Positions 51,344 to 62,419 of a DNA stretch of 64,000 nt are shown piece by piece. Position 1 is the first letter of the stretch, and each line of letters starts with the position of its first letter. The stretch spans positions 620,001 through 684,000 of the forward strand of contig JAAVVG010000005.1 in assembly GCA_012976225.1 (NCBI GenBank), read 5' to 3'. Origin of the DNA: Golubevia sp. BC0850 (Eukaryota; Basidiomycota; Exobasidiomycetes; Golubeviales; Golubeviaceae). The notes under the pieces are model-generated. The model searched no databases. It was given only the letters and a program-made list of their open reading frames with translations, and was not told the origin of the DNA. A program made the translations under genes and the position numbers.

Positions 51344-52678
51344 ATGGACACAGTGGTAGTAAGTAGAGCCAATAACGTATTTTTCAACACTTTACTGAAT
51401 CACTGACTTTTGATCTTGATTTCACTCCACTGGCAGGCAGGAGCTCTAGCAGCTTCCGCCGTGGACCTTTGCGTATATCCTCTCGATACCCTCAAAACAA
51501 GACTACAAATCAATCCAGCAGAGTTAGCTAGCAAGTTTCCTCAGAATCGAGGTCTCTATTCAGGTCTCTACCAAGGAGTGGGTGCGGTCGTAGTAGCAAC
51601 TCTTCCAGCCGCGGGTCTCTTCTTCACAACTTACGAACACTCCAAGTCTCTCCTATCTTCAAATGATTCCATTTCAAATGCACTACCTCCTGCTGCTATT
51701 CACATGGCATCTTCTTCAATTGCAGAATTAGCATCCTGTCTTGTCCTGACTCCAGCAGAGCTGATTAAGCAACGAAGTCAAGTTGTCAATCGAAGTCAAG
51801 CATCTTCAACCTCTATTGCGAACTCAAAGAACAGCAAACCTTCATATTTAGTAGCCAAAGAGATATCTAAGTCTATCCATCGAGTCTCCGAAGGGAAACA
51901 GGAAGTTGTGGAAGGAGTGGAGAAAGGAGTTGGATCAGCTCTCAAGGAAGCAAGCAAGGTAGCTCCCAAAGGAAGTGCTCTATTAACTGCTAGAAATCTA
52001 GCTCAAGATGCTTCAAATCAACTCTCGAAAGCTCAGAGCTCAGCCACCTCAAACACCTCTGCAGCCGAAAGCGCTCTTAAACCACTAGCCTCGACGTTAG
52101 GAAGAAGTTATCTAGCTTTAGCTGGGAGGAACCTTCCGTTCACTGCTCTACAATTTCCATTATATGAACATATCAGAGGAGTTCTTTCAGAGAAGGTCGG
52201 ATTACATGCAGGATCGAGATCTTTGGACAGTGGGGTGGATCTAGGGGAATCAGACGTAGAGTTAGATGAGGTTTCAAAAGCTAGAGCTAAGATACAAAGA
52301 AGATTAGAAGATATAAGAAGAGGATTGCCAAGTGAGGAGCAAAGTGATTTACTGCCAAATGTTGAGAATAGATTCGTATTGGCTGGGTTGGTTTCGGGAG
52401 CGTCTGCTGCGGTTTCTGGATCTATCGCTGCTGGAATTACTACACCTATAGATGTTGCAAAGACAAGAATTATGCTGAGACCTGCTGATGGAACCACCTC
52501 TACCTCAACTCAAGGGGTCTTTCACACTTTAAGACAGATAGCAGCTCAAGAAGGGGCGAAGGGGTTAATGAAAGGTAGTCTTTATCGCTGTCTCTTCACA
52601 GCTCTTGGAGCTGGAGTTTATTTGGGTACTTATGAAGCTGGGAGACTTTGGTGGAGATCGAGGGAGAAGGAAAGTTGA
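51344..52678 (+). CDS. Mitochondrial carrier, SLC25 family, SAM-carrier-like
   Basis: Inner-membrane solute carrier resembling the S-adenosylmethionine carriers Pet8/SLC25A26. Exons 51344-51358 and 51437-52678 give 418 aa. The three carrier signatures are present in order: YPLDTLKTRLQ, TPAELIKQRSQ and TPIDVAKTRIM, with repeat-like GLYSGLYQGVGAVVVATLPA, AGRNLPFTALQFPLYEHIRG and EGAKGLMKGSLYRCLFTALG. Family members are about 270-320 aa. Here a Ser/Lys-rich stretch of about 100 residues is inserted in the second repeat after IKQRSQ, and another charged stretch precedes repeat 3. The substrate is inferred, not shown. Confidence 0.83.
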
Positions 52679-53930
52679 AGAGAGGCGTTTGTCCGCAAAT
52701 TTATTAGCTTTCGCGCAGGACTTCCAAAGCGTAACTTTTTCTTCAGTCAATCACTTCCTTCTTTTGTATGTGTTGACTTCATTCTGGAATGGTGAGATTT
52801 CTTAGTCTCAAGGTAACCAGAAATTGCTTTCTCCTGAATTTACTCTTACGCCAGTTAGGCGTGACTGCTGCACCTCCTTCGATTCAGGTATGATCTAAGA
52901 TGAAGGGAAAACAATGGATTTAAGATAAAAGGGACGGAGACATCGAAAAGTGAGGTTCCGAAAGTGCGAAGTCGAAGGAGCCTTCTATAGGAGTGATTTT
53001 GTGACCGAATGTCAGCTTTAGTTTCCGAATCCAACTTGGTTGTTTCCTCTATCGAAGACTGCGGCTGTGTTTGGAGCATAGAATCTCCTGTCTGCGAAGA
53101 AAAAGGTGAGAATTGGAGATTTAAAGGGGTCAGGCTCGTATCAGTCTCTCAGCGACCCTTACTTTCAACGCTGCTCCCGCTCAAGCACACTCACGACCCA
53201 TCCACCAACTCCGAAATCTTCTCCCACCACTGCTAAAACGCAGCTGCCAGAAGTTGTGGTCCCAAAGGAGATACTTTCACCAGAGAGGTTGACAGTAGCA
53301 TCTGCATAGGTAAACGTGACCTATGGTGGCGATGAGCAATCGTATGAACCGTAGCTAGATCCATCTTGAGTGAATTGAGCGACTTCATCTAAACTTGAAA
53401 AGCTTGAAAAGAGAGTGTTGACCTCATCGGTTGGTCCAATCATCACAGTGGCACTGAATTGGGAAAAGGACGACGGCAAGATGATCAGTCCTCCATTTAG
53501 CGTTTTATAAAAGGAAGATCGACCCCTAAATGTTCACAAGTGAAATAGTCTCGTTGCAACTCTTAAAACCGAGTGAAAACTCGTGAGTAAATCCTTTTGA
53601 TCAGAGATAGGGTTGGGGCCAATGAAGTCACAAAGCGCCAGGTCGGCAGTGTTCGAAGCTCACATCCTCGCGCCCAACTTTCCGCTGAGTGTCTGAAATA
53701 CGCTTTTAGAGCGAGGAAAGAGTGTTGATCTCATGATTACATGGCTGCAGGGTCGGGCCACTTTCATACTTAGGCGCCGTGAAGCCACGCTTGGGTTTAC
53801 TAAGTGTCTGAGTATTCGAGAGTATAAAGCAGGGGCTTTTCCCCTTCCCTCCTCACTTTCTCCCTTCCCCAACCTCGTTTTCCTCTCTCCTATATACATA
53901 TCTGATCCACTCACCTTCAAATATCAAGCC
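52679..53930 (+). promoter_or_regulatory. Long upstream region with TATA box
   Basis: A 1252-bp stretch before the glycine-rich gene. TATAAAG at 53823-53829 lies about 102 bp upstream of its ATG, and a CT-rich leader follows. Short open frames (for example 53009-53236) have no recognisable content. A long upstream region with a strong TATA box suggests a regulated, highly expressed gene. Confidence 0.45.
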
Positions 53931-54450
53931 ATGTCCTTCCCAACTCCAAAGCACTACTCTGACTCTGCCTCCACCTACCCTCCTTCCCCTTACTCTGCAT
54001 CAGCAACTCCGACTTCCGAACATGGTGAAGCTGCTGGTTTCTACGGTTCAGCTCCAGTTGACCACAACCAAAACTAGCAACAAGCTCAATACGACCAAGA
54101 AGTTGGATCAAATGGCGAAAGAGGTCTCGGAACGATGTGAGTAATTTTCGACTTTGCTTTCTCTTCGGTGCTCTCAACCTGACCGAATCTGTGTTTGTTT
54201 TATCCCCGACTATACAGGGCTGCTGGGGGAGCTGCTGCCTGGGGAGCGAACAAACTCTCTGGAGATCACGTCGGAAGTGGAAAGGTGAGTTCGTCGATGC
54301 TGAGCTCGTCGTTCATCTGAATGCAGTCCTGACATCCATGTCTCTACTTCTTCTTTCTATCAAGGTCATTATCGGAGGTGCTATCATGTAAAGAAGATCT
54401 TCGAGAAGATCGAGAAGAAGAAAGAAGAGAAGAAGCACGGTCACCACTGA
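53931..54450 (+). pseudogene. Glycine-zipper-like small protein gene, apparently broken
   Basis: Exons 53931-54135, 54218-54284 and 54365 onward splice cleanly. They code for an N-terminal Tyr/Ser/Pro-rich part, then SNGERGLGTMAAGGAAAWGA and NKLSGDHVGSGKVIIGGAIM, a pattern seen in small fungal glycine-zipper proteins. Two defects are visible: an in-frame TAG at 54075-54077 inside exon 1, after which the same frame continues at once with QQAQYDQE, and a TAA at 54389-54391. The expected basic tail KKIFEKIEKKKEEKKHGHH continues in another frame to 54450. The TAG is followed by CAA CAA, so partial read-through cannot be excluded. If translation stops at the TAG the product is only 48 aa. Confidence 0.6.
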
Positions 54451-54782
54451 GCTTTTCTCCGTTTTTGTCTGAATCCCTGTCACCGGCTTCGTCTTGTTCC
54501 TATCCTTGCAAAGATCTTTAATGACCGCCATGTTAACAATGTTAATCTGGTGAGGTTTTTGATCGTGGCCAACAGAGAAGCATTCGACCTCACCCCTTTT
54601 GATTCCTGGTCTTGAAGCTATGAAGTTCACGAGAGGCAGGATCTTCAGAACAATGAAACAGTCTTATTCGTAAAACATGGATCTAAGTCTACCAGCTACA
54701 TTATACGGAAAGCGAGCGAGAGAGAGCCAGAGAAACTAAAAGACTAGAGAAGCGTTGAAGTAGGGAGCTTGGAAATCTCTCT
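54451..54782. other. Convergent intergenic region
   Basis: A 332-bp stretch between the glycine-rich gene and the QCR7 3' end, holding only presumed 3' UTRs. It is AGAGAG-rich near 54715-54735. No gene is seen. Confidence 0.4.
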
Positions 54783-56023
54783 TTAATGCTTCTTGTTGGA
54801 AGTGGTCTTTAATGTGTCCCATTGCATTCGCTCAGCCTTCTCGGCCTCGATCTCAGCGATCAAAGGTGTGAGGTAGCGCTTGTCCTAGAGAGCAGAGGAG
54901 GGGGGGGGGAGAGAGAGTGAGAGAGAGAGGGCAAGGGAGATTAATTTTCGAACCTCTAGAGGATGACCTCACGCTCCAACTGAAACCCTAGACGTATTGC
55001 TCGAATTCAGCCCAAATCAGGTTACTTTCGAAGCGAAAGCTCCACTCCTAGAACCATAATCTCCATTCCTGACTTGCCCGAATCTGAATTCCATCGTTTC
55101 AAGGTGCGTGTACTCACATCAGCTGGGGATAGCCATTGGTCCTTTGGAAGATCACGGTGAAGAACTGACATGTGTTGAGCTTGTCTTAGACGGAAAGCAC
55201 GATCGTAAGCCTCACGAGGCGATAGACGAGAGATGGCCTGGAGGAGGAGGAGGAAGAAGAGCAAGGTAAGATTGCCTTCTGGTTCGATTGCAGAGTCCCT
55301 TTAACAAGCATTCAAGATCTTTTAATCATATGTATTCTTTTGGCATCTTTTCTTAGGAACTCAAAGTTGAAGTTTGAGAGCTATGCTCCTTCTCAGCTTC
55401 CTACCTTCCTGTCTACTGACTTGGGGTTAGCCGGCTCTAGACGATTCTCTCCTAGGCACCTCAATTAACGTCCATCTGACTATTCTGACCTCTAAAGAAT
55501 GGTCACAGCCACTCCCAAGCTGTATCGTATAGGTGATATTACACTTTCTTGGCTCTCCAAAGTCTAGCTTTGCTCATCTTCCTCCAATCTACCTCCGAAT
55601 CCACAATCCTTAGCTTCTACCGCTTCCAATTGACGAGATCGGGAGACCTGTCCCAGCATGGTCGAAACAGCGTTGGTATTGAGACTCACCTTCTGAACGT
55701 CTTCATTCTCTTCCATGATCAGATCATCGTATTTCAAACCTAACTGACGATGACCAGCAGCACGAGCGTAAGCAGTGGCGACAGGCTGCATGACACGCAT
55801 TAAGGCTGGTGAAGCCATAACATATTTGGCTAAGGAGAATCCTTCGAGCTGCAGTGGCGAGGGTGAAGGAGAGGAGAGATAAGAGGAAGGTTTGAGGGAG
55901 GGTCAACAAATTGAAAGGGACCACCACTTCAGTCCAAGCGCTTGATGGTGTTAAGGTTTGGTTTTGGTTTTCATAATCTTGAAGTCAATAAGAAGGAGGG
56001 ATGTGAGAGATACTAACCAACAT
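54783..56023 (-). CDS. QCR7: Cytochrome bc1 complex subunit 7 (14-kDa, UQCRB family)
   Basis: Matrix-facing subunit of respiratory complex III next to cytochrome b. Exons 55848-55690, 55237-55118 and 54884-54783 are clear, and a 6-nt start exon (56023-56018, Met-Leu) joins in phase, giving 128 aa, the usual length. Seen: FSLAKYVMASPALMRVMQPV, GHRQLGLKYDDLIMEENEDV, AISRLSPREAYDRAFRLRQA, HRDLPKDQWLSPAD and RYLTPLIAEIEAEKAER, matching Qcr7 from end to end. The start exon is the least certain part. A ten-G run lies in the last intron at 54900-54909, right by the acceptor. Confidence 0.92.
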
Positions 56024-56708
56024 TGTTGATGAGTGATGGGTGTGGACAAGAAGACTTGTCGGAGCCATTTGAAGTGCGAGCAATTCTTCAGACTCGCACA
56101 ACGTCACAGCAGCAGGTCGATTTGTTCCAAATGTGAAGGATGGAGAAGTTTACCATTTATATGGTGTCAAAAAGAGGAGCAGTCATCAGAGAAATCGAGA
56201 AATGTTGGGAAGAAGATAAACAAGAAAAGGAAGGGGGTTTACGGGTGAGCAAAAAAAGGAAGGAGACTGACAAAGAAGTGGAAGAAACAAGGGGAATTCG
56301 GACCGGATTGAAGAGAGAGTGTCTGTAAATGCGAGAAAAGGAGAATTACCAAGCTGGGAGGAGAATTGAGATTTGGGGGAGGGGGGACAGAAACGACGTG
56401 CTCTGGTCTCGAGGGACCTGGATTTCCATTCCTTCTTTCCCAAGGCTAACTAGGGATTCAAGAAACACAGAGGTGGATCAAAGAAGGACAAGAAGAGTTC
56501 TACCTTCAGAAAACAAGGTGCGTTGAGAAAGTTCTTGTGAATTAAGGATTTCGAGCTTGTGTGAGATTGATGAGCTTGAGATTTTAAAAGTACTTGAATA
56601 TCGAGAATTGAAGGAGAAGATCTATAGAGAGGAGATAATGAAGCCATGTGTAACCATACCAAAAGCAGAAGAGAATCTTGACTCATAAAGAGAAAACAGA
56701 GATTTGAT
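56024..56708 (-). promoter_or_regulatory. QCR7 upstream / ROT1 downstream region
   Basis: A 685-bp gap between two minus-strand genes. It has AG-rich sequence on the plus strand (56180-56400). Open frames on the plus strand at 56033-56328 are Lys/Glu-rich low-complexity shadows. No gene is supportable. Confidence 0.4.
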
Positions 56709-58211
56709 CTACGAGTTGAGGACGGTCTGGAAGAGCTGTTGAGTTGGTAGCATGGTTGGAGGCCTGCTTTGAAGCCACATGATGTTCATTGGAGCTCCGT
56801 GAGAAGTTCCATCGTCTGACCAAAGTGTCATGGCGTAAGCTGATGTTCCGGCTGGCATGAATCCTGGGTAGTTGTCTTGATGGTTCTCCCATTGTGGCAT
56901 CACCATGAATCTGGGAGAAACGGAAACAAAACCAGAAAGAAGGACGTAAGATAAATGATCAGGACATCAAAGAGAATTGAAAAATGTCGAAGACTTGTCG
57001 AGAACTCACTCGTTGTATCCATAAATCTGAACAGTCTCGTCAGCGCAAGGAGCCATGATCTGAATGAAACCGTCCTGTCCGAAGGGAGTCATGACAAGTG
57101 ATCCATTTGAGAAAGATTCATATGTTCCGTGCTGCCAAATGAGAGTAGCGTTGAAGCAACGATTGGTCACAGCTGTGAGGAATGATAATTAGAGCAGGAA
57201 GGGGAGAAAGAGGTGGTGAGCCCTAGCTTGCCCGTATGCGCATGGAATAGAAAAGCTGAACAGTTCAAGATCCATCTAAGTTCCCAGCACCTGAGAGGTG
57301 AGAAGAGCCTTAGTTGACTCCAAGATTAGAGGAAGAACAAGAGAGCCTCCCTCTCCCTTGATCATCTCTTTTCTCTCGAAATCCAGCCGTCGGCATCTCT
57401 GCTTGCCGGCTGCTTTGAGCAGACACCAGAATTTGAGTAGCACTGTCTGTGCTAGACCAGTGCCGCGAGCTGAGCAATTTCGAAGTAGCCTAGGCGAAGA
57501 TGGAACCCCTCTCCCTGACCTTCCAGTGATTCTCCCGCTGCTCAAAATGTTCAAGATTCTCCGCTTTTAATCTATGTCAACTTTAAACACCTTTCTTACT
57601 GCTTTAACGTAGCCGCCACCAGCACTCACGATTAGGATTGTATCTGAACCTCGCCTCCTCGAAGAACCCATCATCAGTGAAACTGAAAGAGATACCAGAA
57701 GTCTTTGGCATTGTGAACTTCTGAGTAACTGGGTTGAAGAACCCCTGACAGCCAGAAATGAATATAGTTTGATGTGCGAGAGGAGAGAAGTTAGGTCAAT
57801 CAAGAGGACGGAGGGAGGGTCAAAATCGGCTGGTCCTCCTCATCTTGATGAATTTGACGAATGCTCCTCGAATCTGGTGAGTCTGAAACTTGGACTGAAT
57901 CCATTTCTTAGTGACTGTATCTTTGATTCTTCAACGAGCACCTAATCGAGCATGCTCGAAAGGAAGAAAGTATAGTCCAGTTGCGTCCCCTGAAGTCCGC
58001 CAAGCTATGTTTTCCCATCTGCATCCTAGCAACGTTTGAAGAGGGAATCACTTACGAGACCAGTTGAGACACCTCCACTACCAGTTGACCAAGTTCCAGC
58101 TAGAGAAGTGACGTTATCACCAGGAGTGACTTGAGCTGAGGATACGACGATGAGAGTGAAGGCCAAAATAGATGAGAACAGCAGAGCTGTTAGGTTTCGT
58201 AGGCTTGACAT
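56709..58211 (-). CDS. ROT1: Rot1, ER protein-folding / cell-wall assembly factor
   Basis: Essential ER chaperone-like membrane protein in yeast, required for beta-1,6-glucan synthesis and protein folding. Exons 58211-58056, 57744-57630, 57172-57010 and 56910-56709 give 211 aa. The N-terminus MSSLRNLTALLFSSILAFTL with IVVSSAQ is a signal peptide. The body has NVTSLAGTWSTGSGGVSTGL, GFFNPVTQKFTMP, GISFSFTDDGFFEEARFRYN, NRCFNATLIWQHGTYESFSN then GSLVMTPFG, MAPC and WLQSRPPTMLPT, all Rot1 features. Intron 2 is 457 nt. An in-frame ATG at 58268 lies upstream, but it would bury the signal peptide. The C-terminal membrane segment of yeast Rot1 is not obvious here. Confidence 0.93.
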
Positions 58212-58774
58212 TCTGTTTGTGGATCTGAAAGTTGACGAGTTGATGATTTGATTTGATTCGAAGCTCAAAAGAAATGAAGAAGAAAAGAAAAGAGAAAGGA
58301 CAGAGATGATTCAAGTTTAGGATGACGGAGTTGGTTGGGAAGAGCTCGAGTGCAAGACAATCTCGAATCGAAGGAGTGTGACTTTGTGGAGAGAGCGCGC
58401 ATAACACCTTCCAAACTCTCTTCCCTTTTCTTGTCTTTTATTCTGAAGCTTGAGAAGCTTGAGGAGCTTAGAGCGGTAATAAAGACTGCCTCGAGTAGAA
58501 AAGACCAACGAGACCCAGCGAATGGAATCAGTCGCTCTCCATCAAACGATCAAATTACAAGATGGTAAAGAAAAGTGGATATCAAATTACGAAACAGATG
58601 GTGAATAATTAAGTGATTAACAAATGAAGTCGAGATAAAAGTGACGAAATACGACAAGTAAAGACAGTGATTAGCGAACTACGACCTGCGATCTATGAAG
58701 AGAGCGTCGAAGATGGCCAGGAAACGGAACCGAGAACTCTAGCAGAACCTGAACGGGAAAGAAACAACAAAACC
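58212..58774 (-). promoter_or_regulatory. ROT1 promoter / hydrophobin-fusion 3' region
   Basis: A 563-bp gap between two minus-strand genes. AG-rich on the plus strand near 58260-58310 (CT-rich in ROT1 sense). No gene is seen. Confidence 0.4.
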
Positions 58775-61392
58775 TTAGTTGGCTGAAAGTGGAGTGCAGT
58801 GGGTTTGGATCAAACCGTTGGCTTCAGCTCCAGTACAGGTGACTGTCGACAGGGAAGGGGGTAGGATAAGAGGGAAGCTCGTCAGAAAGAGAGTAGATCA
58901 AAGCAACGAACAAAGAGAAAAAGTAACTCACCAGCTGTGTTCTTACACTGGTTCTGAATGGCAGCAGAACCTCCGACAGAATTAACGGGGATTTGTTGGC
59001 AGTCCATAGCAATGTCTCCGAAAATTGAATTTAATCCGTAGAGAGCTAGCGTTTTCTTAGCTTTGGTTCCAGATTGGTAAGTCTTACAGCACATGGCGTT
59101 TCCAGTTGAAGAACTTCCATTTGAAGAAGAAGAGGAAGAAGAACCACCATTTCCAGAAGCAGTTGCAGTACTAGTAGGGATGGTTACGAATGGCGAAGAG
59201 AAAGTTGCAGTTGACAGAGTGACTGAAGGCTCTGAGATGCTTTCAGTGGAGAGTGAGAGCGATGGAATTGAAATGGATTCGCTTTCGAAAGAGAAAGAAC
59301 TGAAGGAAATTGAGGAGAACGTGGCAGTTGGAGCGGCAATCGATGAAGTTGAGATGGTTGCAGTTGGGATCGAGATGGATGGAATTGAAGTACTCTCGAT
59401 TGGTAAACCTTCTCCTAAACCGAGTCCACCAGTAGGTAAACCTCCTCCTAGAACATCAGTGGACCCTTCTAACGAATCCGTTGGAAGAGAGATTGGAGGC
59501 AAGTTACCGTCCCCCAAGCTACCGTCCAAACCACCAGCACCACCTTCGAGGCCGCCAGTTGGGAGAGTGATAGGTACGCTTCCGTCCAAGCCATCCGAAG
59601 GAAGACCACCATCGAGGCCGCCAGTTGGGAGAGTGATAGGTACGCTTCCGTCCAAGCCATCCGAAGGAAGACCACCATCGAGGCCGCCAGTTGGGAGAGT
59701 GATAGGTACGCTTCCGTCCAAGCCATCTGAAGGAAGACCACCATCGAGGCCGCCAGTTGGGAGAGTGATAGGTACGCTTCCGTCCAAGCCATCTGAAGGA
59801 AGACCACCATCGAGGCCGCCAGTTGGGAGAGTGATAGGTACGTTTCCGTCCAAGCCATCTGAAGGAAGACCACCATCGAGGCCGCCAGTTGGGAGAGGGA
59901 TGGAACCAAGAGGTACAGAGCCGAATACTCCTCCCCCTTGAAGAGATGGAAGAGAACCAAGAGAGCCAAGACCGTCGAGTCCAGTAGATGGTAAGGTTGC
60001 ATCACCTAGACCTCCAACTCCACTTAAAGATCCGATGGGAATCGCTCCAGAGAGGGCTGCAGCTCCTGCTTGAATGGCTGAGATTGGGAGGCTGAAGGTG
60101 TTGACTGCTCCTTGAAGTGCTGCTCCGAATGGATTGCCTCCTTGAAGAGATGGAAGCGAACCCCAGGAACCATCGATCCCAGTAATTGGTAGGGATCCAT
60201 CCATTCCAGAGACTGGGAGACCATCGAGTCCAATAAGAGAGCCGTCGAGAGCTGAGTCGAAGGTATTGAGGGCGCCGGCAAGTGCAGCTCCAAAAGGATC
60301 TCCTCCTTGGATCGTTCCGATGGGAAGGTTACCATCCAGACTTGTGCCATCTAGACCAGAGGCTGGAATCGAGGGGAGAGATCCAGAGAGGGCTGCAGCT
60401 CCTGCTTGAACGGCTGAAACTGGCAGGCTGAGAGCGCCCTGGAGTGCTGCAGCTCCCCCTTGAAGAGAGCCCAAAGAACCGTCGAGTCCAGTAGTTGGAA
60501 GATCACCATCCAAAGTTGGTAGGCCACCATCTAGAGCTGAAGACGGGATGGAACTTCCTAGACCTGAAGATGGGATCGAGGGTAGAGATCCAAAGACACC
60601 TGCTCCCTGTAGAGAAGGAAGAGATCCAGCGAGACCAGTGAGAGTTCCAGAAGCACCCAGAGCCCCAGTCGCAGCCCCAGTAGCACCTCCTACGGCTCCA
60701 AAAGAAGGAATTCCTGACCCAGAGAGAGAGTCGACTGGAAGGGTTGAAGCGATCCCTTCAGCATTAGCTGACCCAGCCAAGGCAGAGCTGGCAGCTGCTA
60801 CTCCTCCAAGAGAACCAACAGGAGGAGCTTGTCCTTGAACGAAAGGAAGAGAGCCTGCGAACCCGGAAGCTGAAGCTGCTCCTGAGCCAGACAAGGCCCC
60901 CTCGATTGAAGCGAAGCTTGGAAGTCCTTGTCCTGCGATTCCTGAGACCCCTCCAGCTGAAGCAGATCCTGCCAGAGCACCGCTAGCTGCTCCTGTGACG
61001 GCTCCGAAAGAGCTGAGAGGTAGAGCTTGTCCTTGAAGAGAAGAGACTGGCAAGCCTGCGACTCCACCAGCAGATCCTGACAACATAGCGCTGGCGGCAC
61101 CTCCAATTCCTGCAACTCCTTGAGCTGGAGAAGCGACGATAGGATAGGCTAGGGTTCCATAAGGACCAGTGGCTGCCACTGAAGGAAAAGAGAAGGAAAG
61201 AGAAGGGAGGGAAGGAGAGTGAGTGAAAAGTTGGAGCGGAGCTGTCGTCAAGAATTGACGTCTATACTCACAACCAAGCATTCCAGAGGCAGCACCAGAA
61301 GCAGCACCGTTGATGTTGGTGATGAGAGGTAGAGCGAGAGAGGAAGTGGCAATAGCAGCCAAGACAAAAGAGGAGGTAACGGCGATCTTCAT
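58775..61392 (-). CDS. Secreted repeat protein with C-terminal hydrophobin domain
   Basis: Exons 61392-61272, 61178-58932 and 58842-58775 give 811 aa. MKIAVTSSFVLAAIATSSLA is a clear signal peptide. The body (about residues 40-700) is Gly/Leu/Ser/Ala-rich with loose repeats of the type SLPSLQGG, GLDGSLP and GAASALAGS, then five near-identical 22-residue units, then a Ser/Thr-rich stretch (SISIPSLSLSTES). It has no Cys. The last 77 residues hold all six: NAMCCKTYQSG, AMDCQQIPV, IQNQCKN, AVTCTGAEANGLIQTHCTPL. Spacings (28, 17, 7 and 12) fit a class I-like hydrophobin lacking C1 and C6. Compare the repeat-hydrophobin fusion Hum3 of Ustilago. A cell-wall or surface-coating role is likely. A TATA box lies about 150 bp upstream. 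Confidence 0.85.
59548..59895 (-). repeat. 66-bp tandem repeat array in the hydrophobin-fusion gene
   Basis: Units start (plus strand) at 59548, 59614, 59680, 59746 and 59812, with an 18-bp partial unit at 59878-59895. Each full unit codes for 22 residues of the form LPTGGLDGG / LPSDGLDGSVPIT. The copies differ at only a few bases (for example CCATCCG versus CCATCTG), which points to recent expansion or gene conversion. Confidence 0.95.
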
Positions 61393-62419
61393 GATGAGAA
61401 TGGAGAGAAACTTGAGGTAAAAGAAAGTGGGGGAATGGAGTGGGTTTGAACTTGAAGAGAGACCTTGAAGAGAGCTTGGAGAGGAGAGAAGGGAGAAAGA
61501 ACTGACGAGGGAAATTTTAGAATCGAAAGCGGGTTAGGTCTTTATAGTTCTTGGAAGTGGCCAGAGGCTTCGTCACGCAAGAAAGGAATGTCGATCTTCT
61601 TCTTTTTTTGTTCGGTTGATTTGATCGGGCTCCCCTGCAGAGGATTTGGCTCAAGCTCGCCCTCGAAACCGAAATCATTTAACACATATTCATATTGGAA
61701 GAAGGTGGAAGTTGCTTGAACATAGGCGAGAGAGAAAGTGAGCGAGAGAGGACAAGTTCGAAGAGGCGCAAGGGGCGATGGCGTCTACCTCTAACCTGTC
61801 ATCCACTATAGACGTCGTCCGTCAAGCCCCCTGTCATCCCCTGTGGATTGAACATCTACGATCTAATACGAAGCCAACCAAAAACAAGGTTTGAAAATTC
61901 TCCGAGATGGTGCCTGCGGTCCAAAGTTCCTTTGTTGAAGTTGCTGCGATCCTCTCTTCCGAGCGAAAATGGAATGACGCAAGTCCTCATTTGTTGATGA
62001 AGTTTCATGATCTCATCTGGAAACGGAGAAGAGATATTGAGATTCAGGACTGTGCCCGAGATGGAAGGAGTGGGTTCCTAGAATCTAGTGTTTATATATA
62101 ATTTTAGATGTTTGGAAGGATGTTTGGATTGGTTTTGAGGTTGATAGGAAGGAGCGATAGGTATGTACAAAATGTCTCATTTTGTATCATTTTGCTTGGA
62201 CTTGTAAATGAACAATTCGACGACCCAATGAAATGAGGATGCTTGGGAGAGATAGTTGAAGCCACCACAAGAAGAACGAGAGATGGAACAGGAGATGGAT
62301 GATGCACACTTCGCACCGCTTTCTCAACCTCAACCTCCTCACTTTGAACAACTCAAATTCCTCAAGACTTGGATTGATTTTCCTCCAATCGATCCACTTT
62401 AGTCAATTCCCATTGAAGA
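61393..62419. promoter_or_regulatory. Divergent promoter region, hydrophobin fusion / kinase
   Basis: A 1027-bp region. On the minus strand TATAAA lies at 61546-61541, about 150 bp before the hydrophobin-fusion ATG, typical of inducible genes. No comparable box precedes the kinase. No gene is supportable inside. Confidence 0.55.

Noticed and set aside
57298-57570. Plus-strand open frame inside ROT1 intron 2
   Set aside because: No recognisable content; the long intron is bounded by strong signals and ROT1 joins in phase across it.
59093-59941. Long plus-strand open frame, Pro/Arg/Ser-rich, antisense to the hydrophobin fusion
   Set aside because: It is the mirror of the repetitive minus-strand gene; the repeats keep the opposite frame open. 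It has no splice or promoter context of its own.
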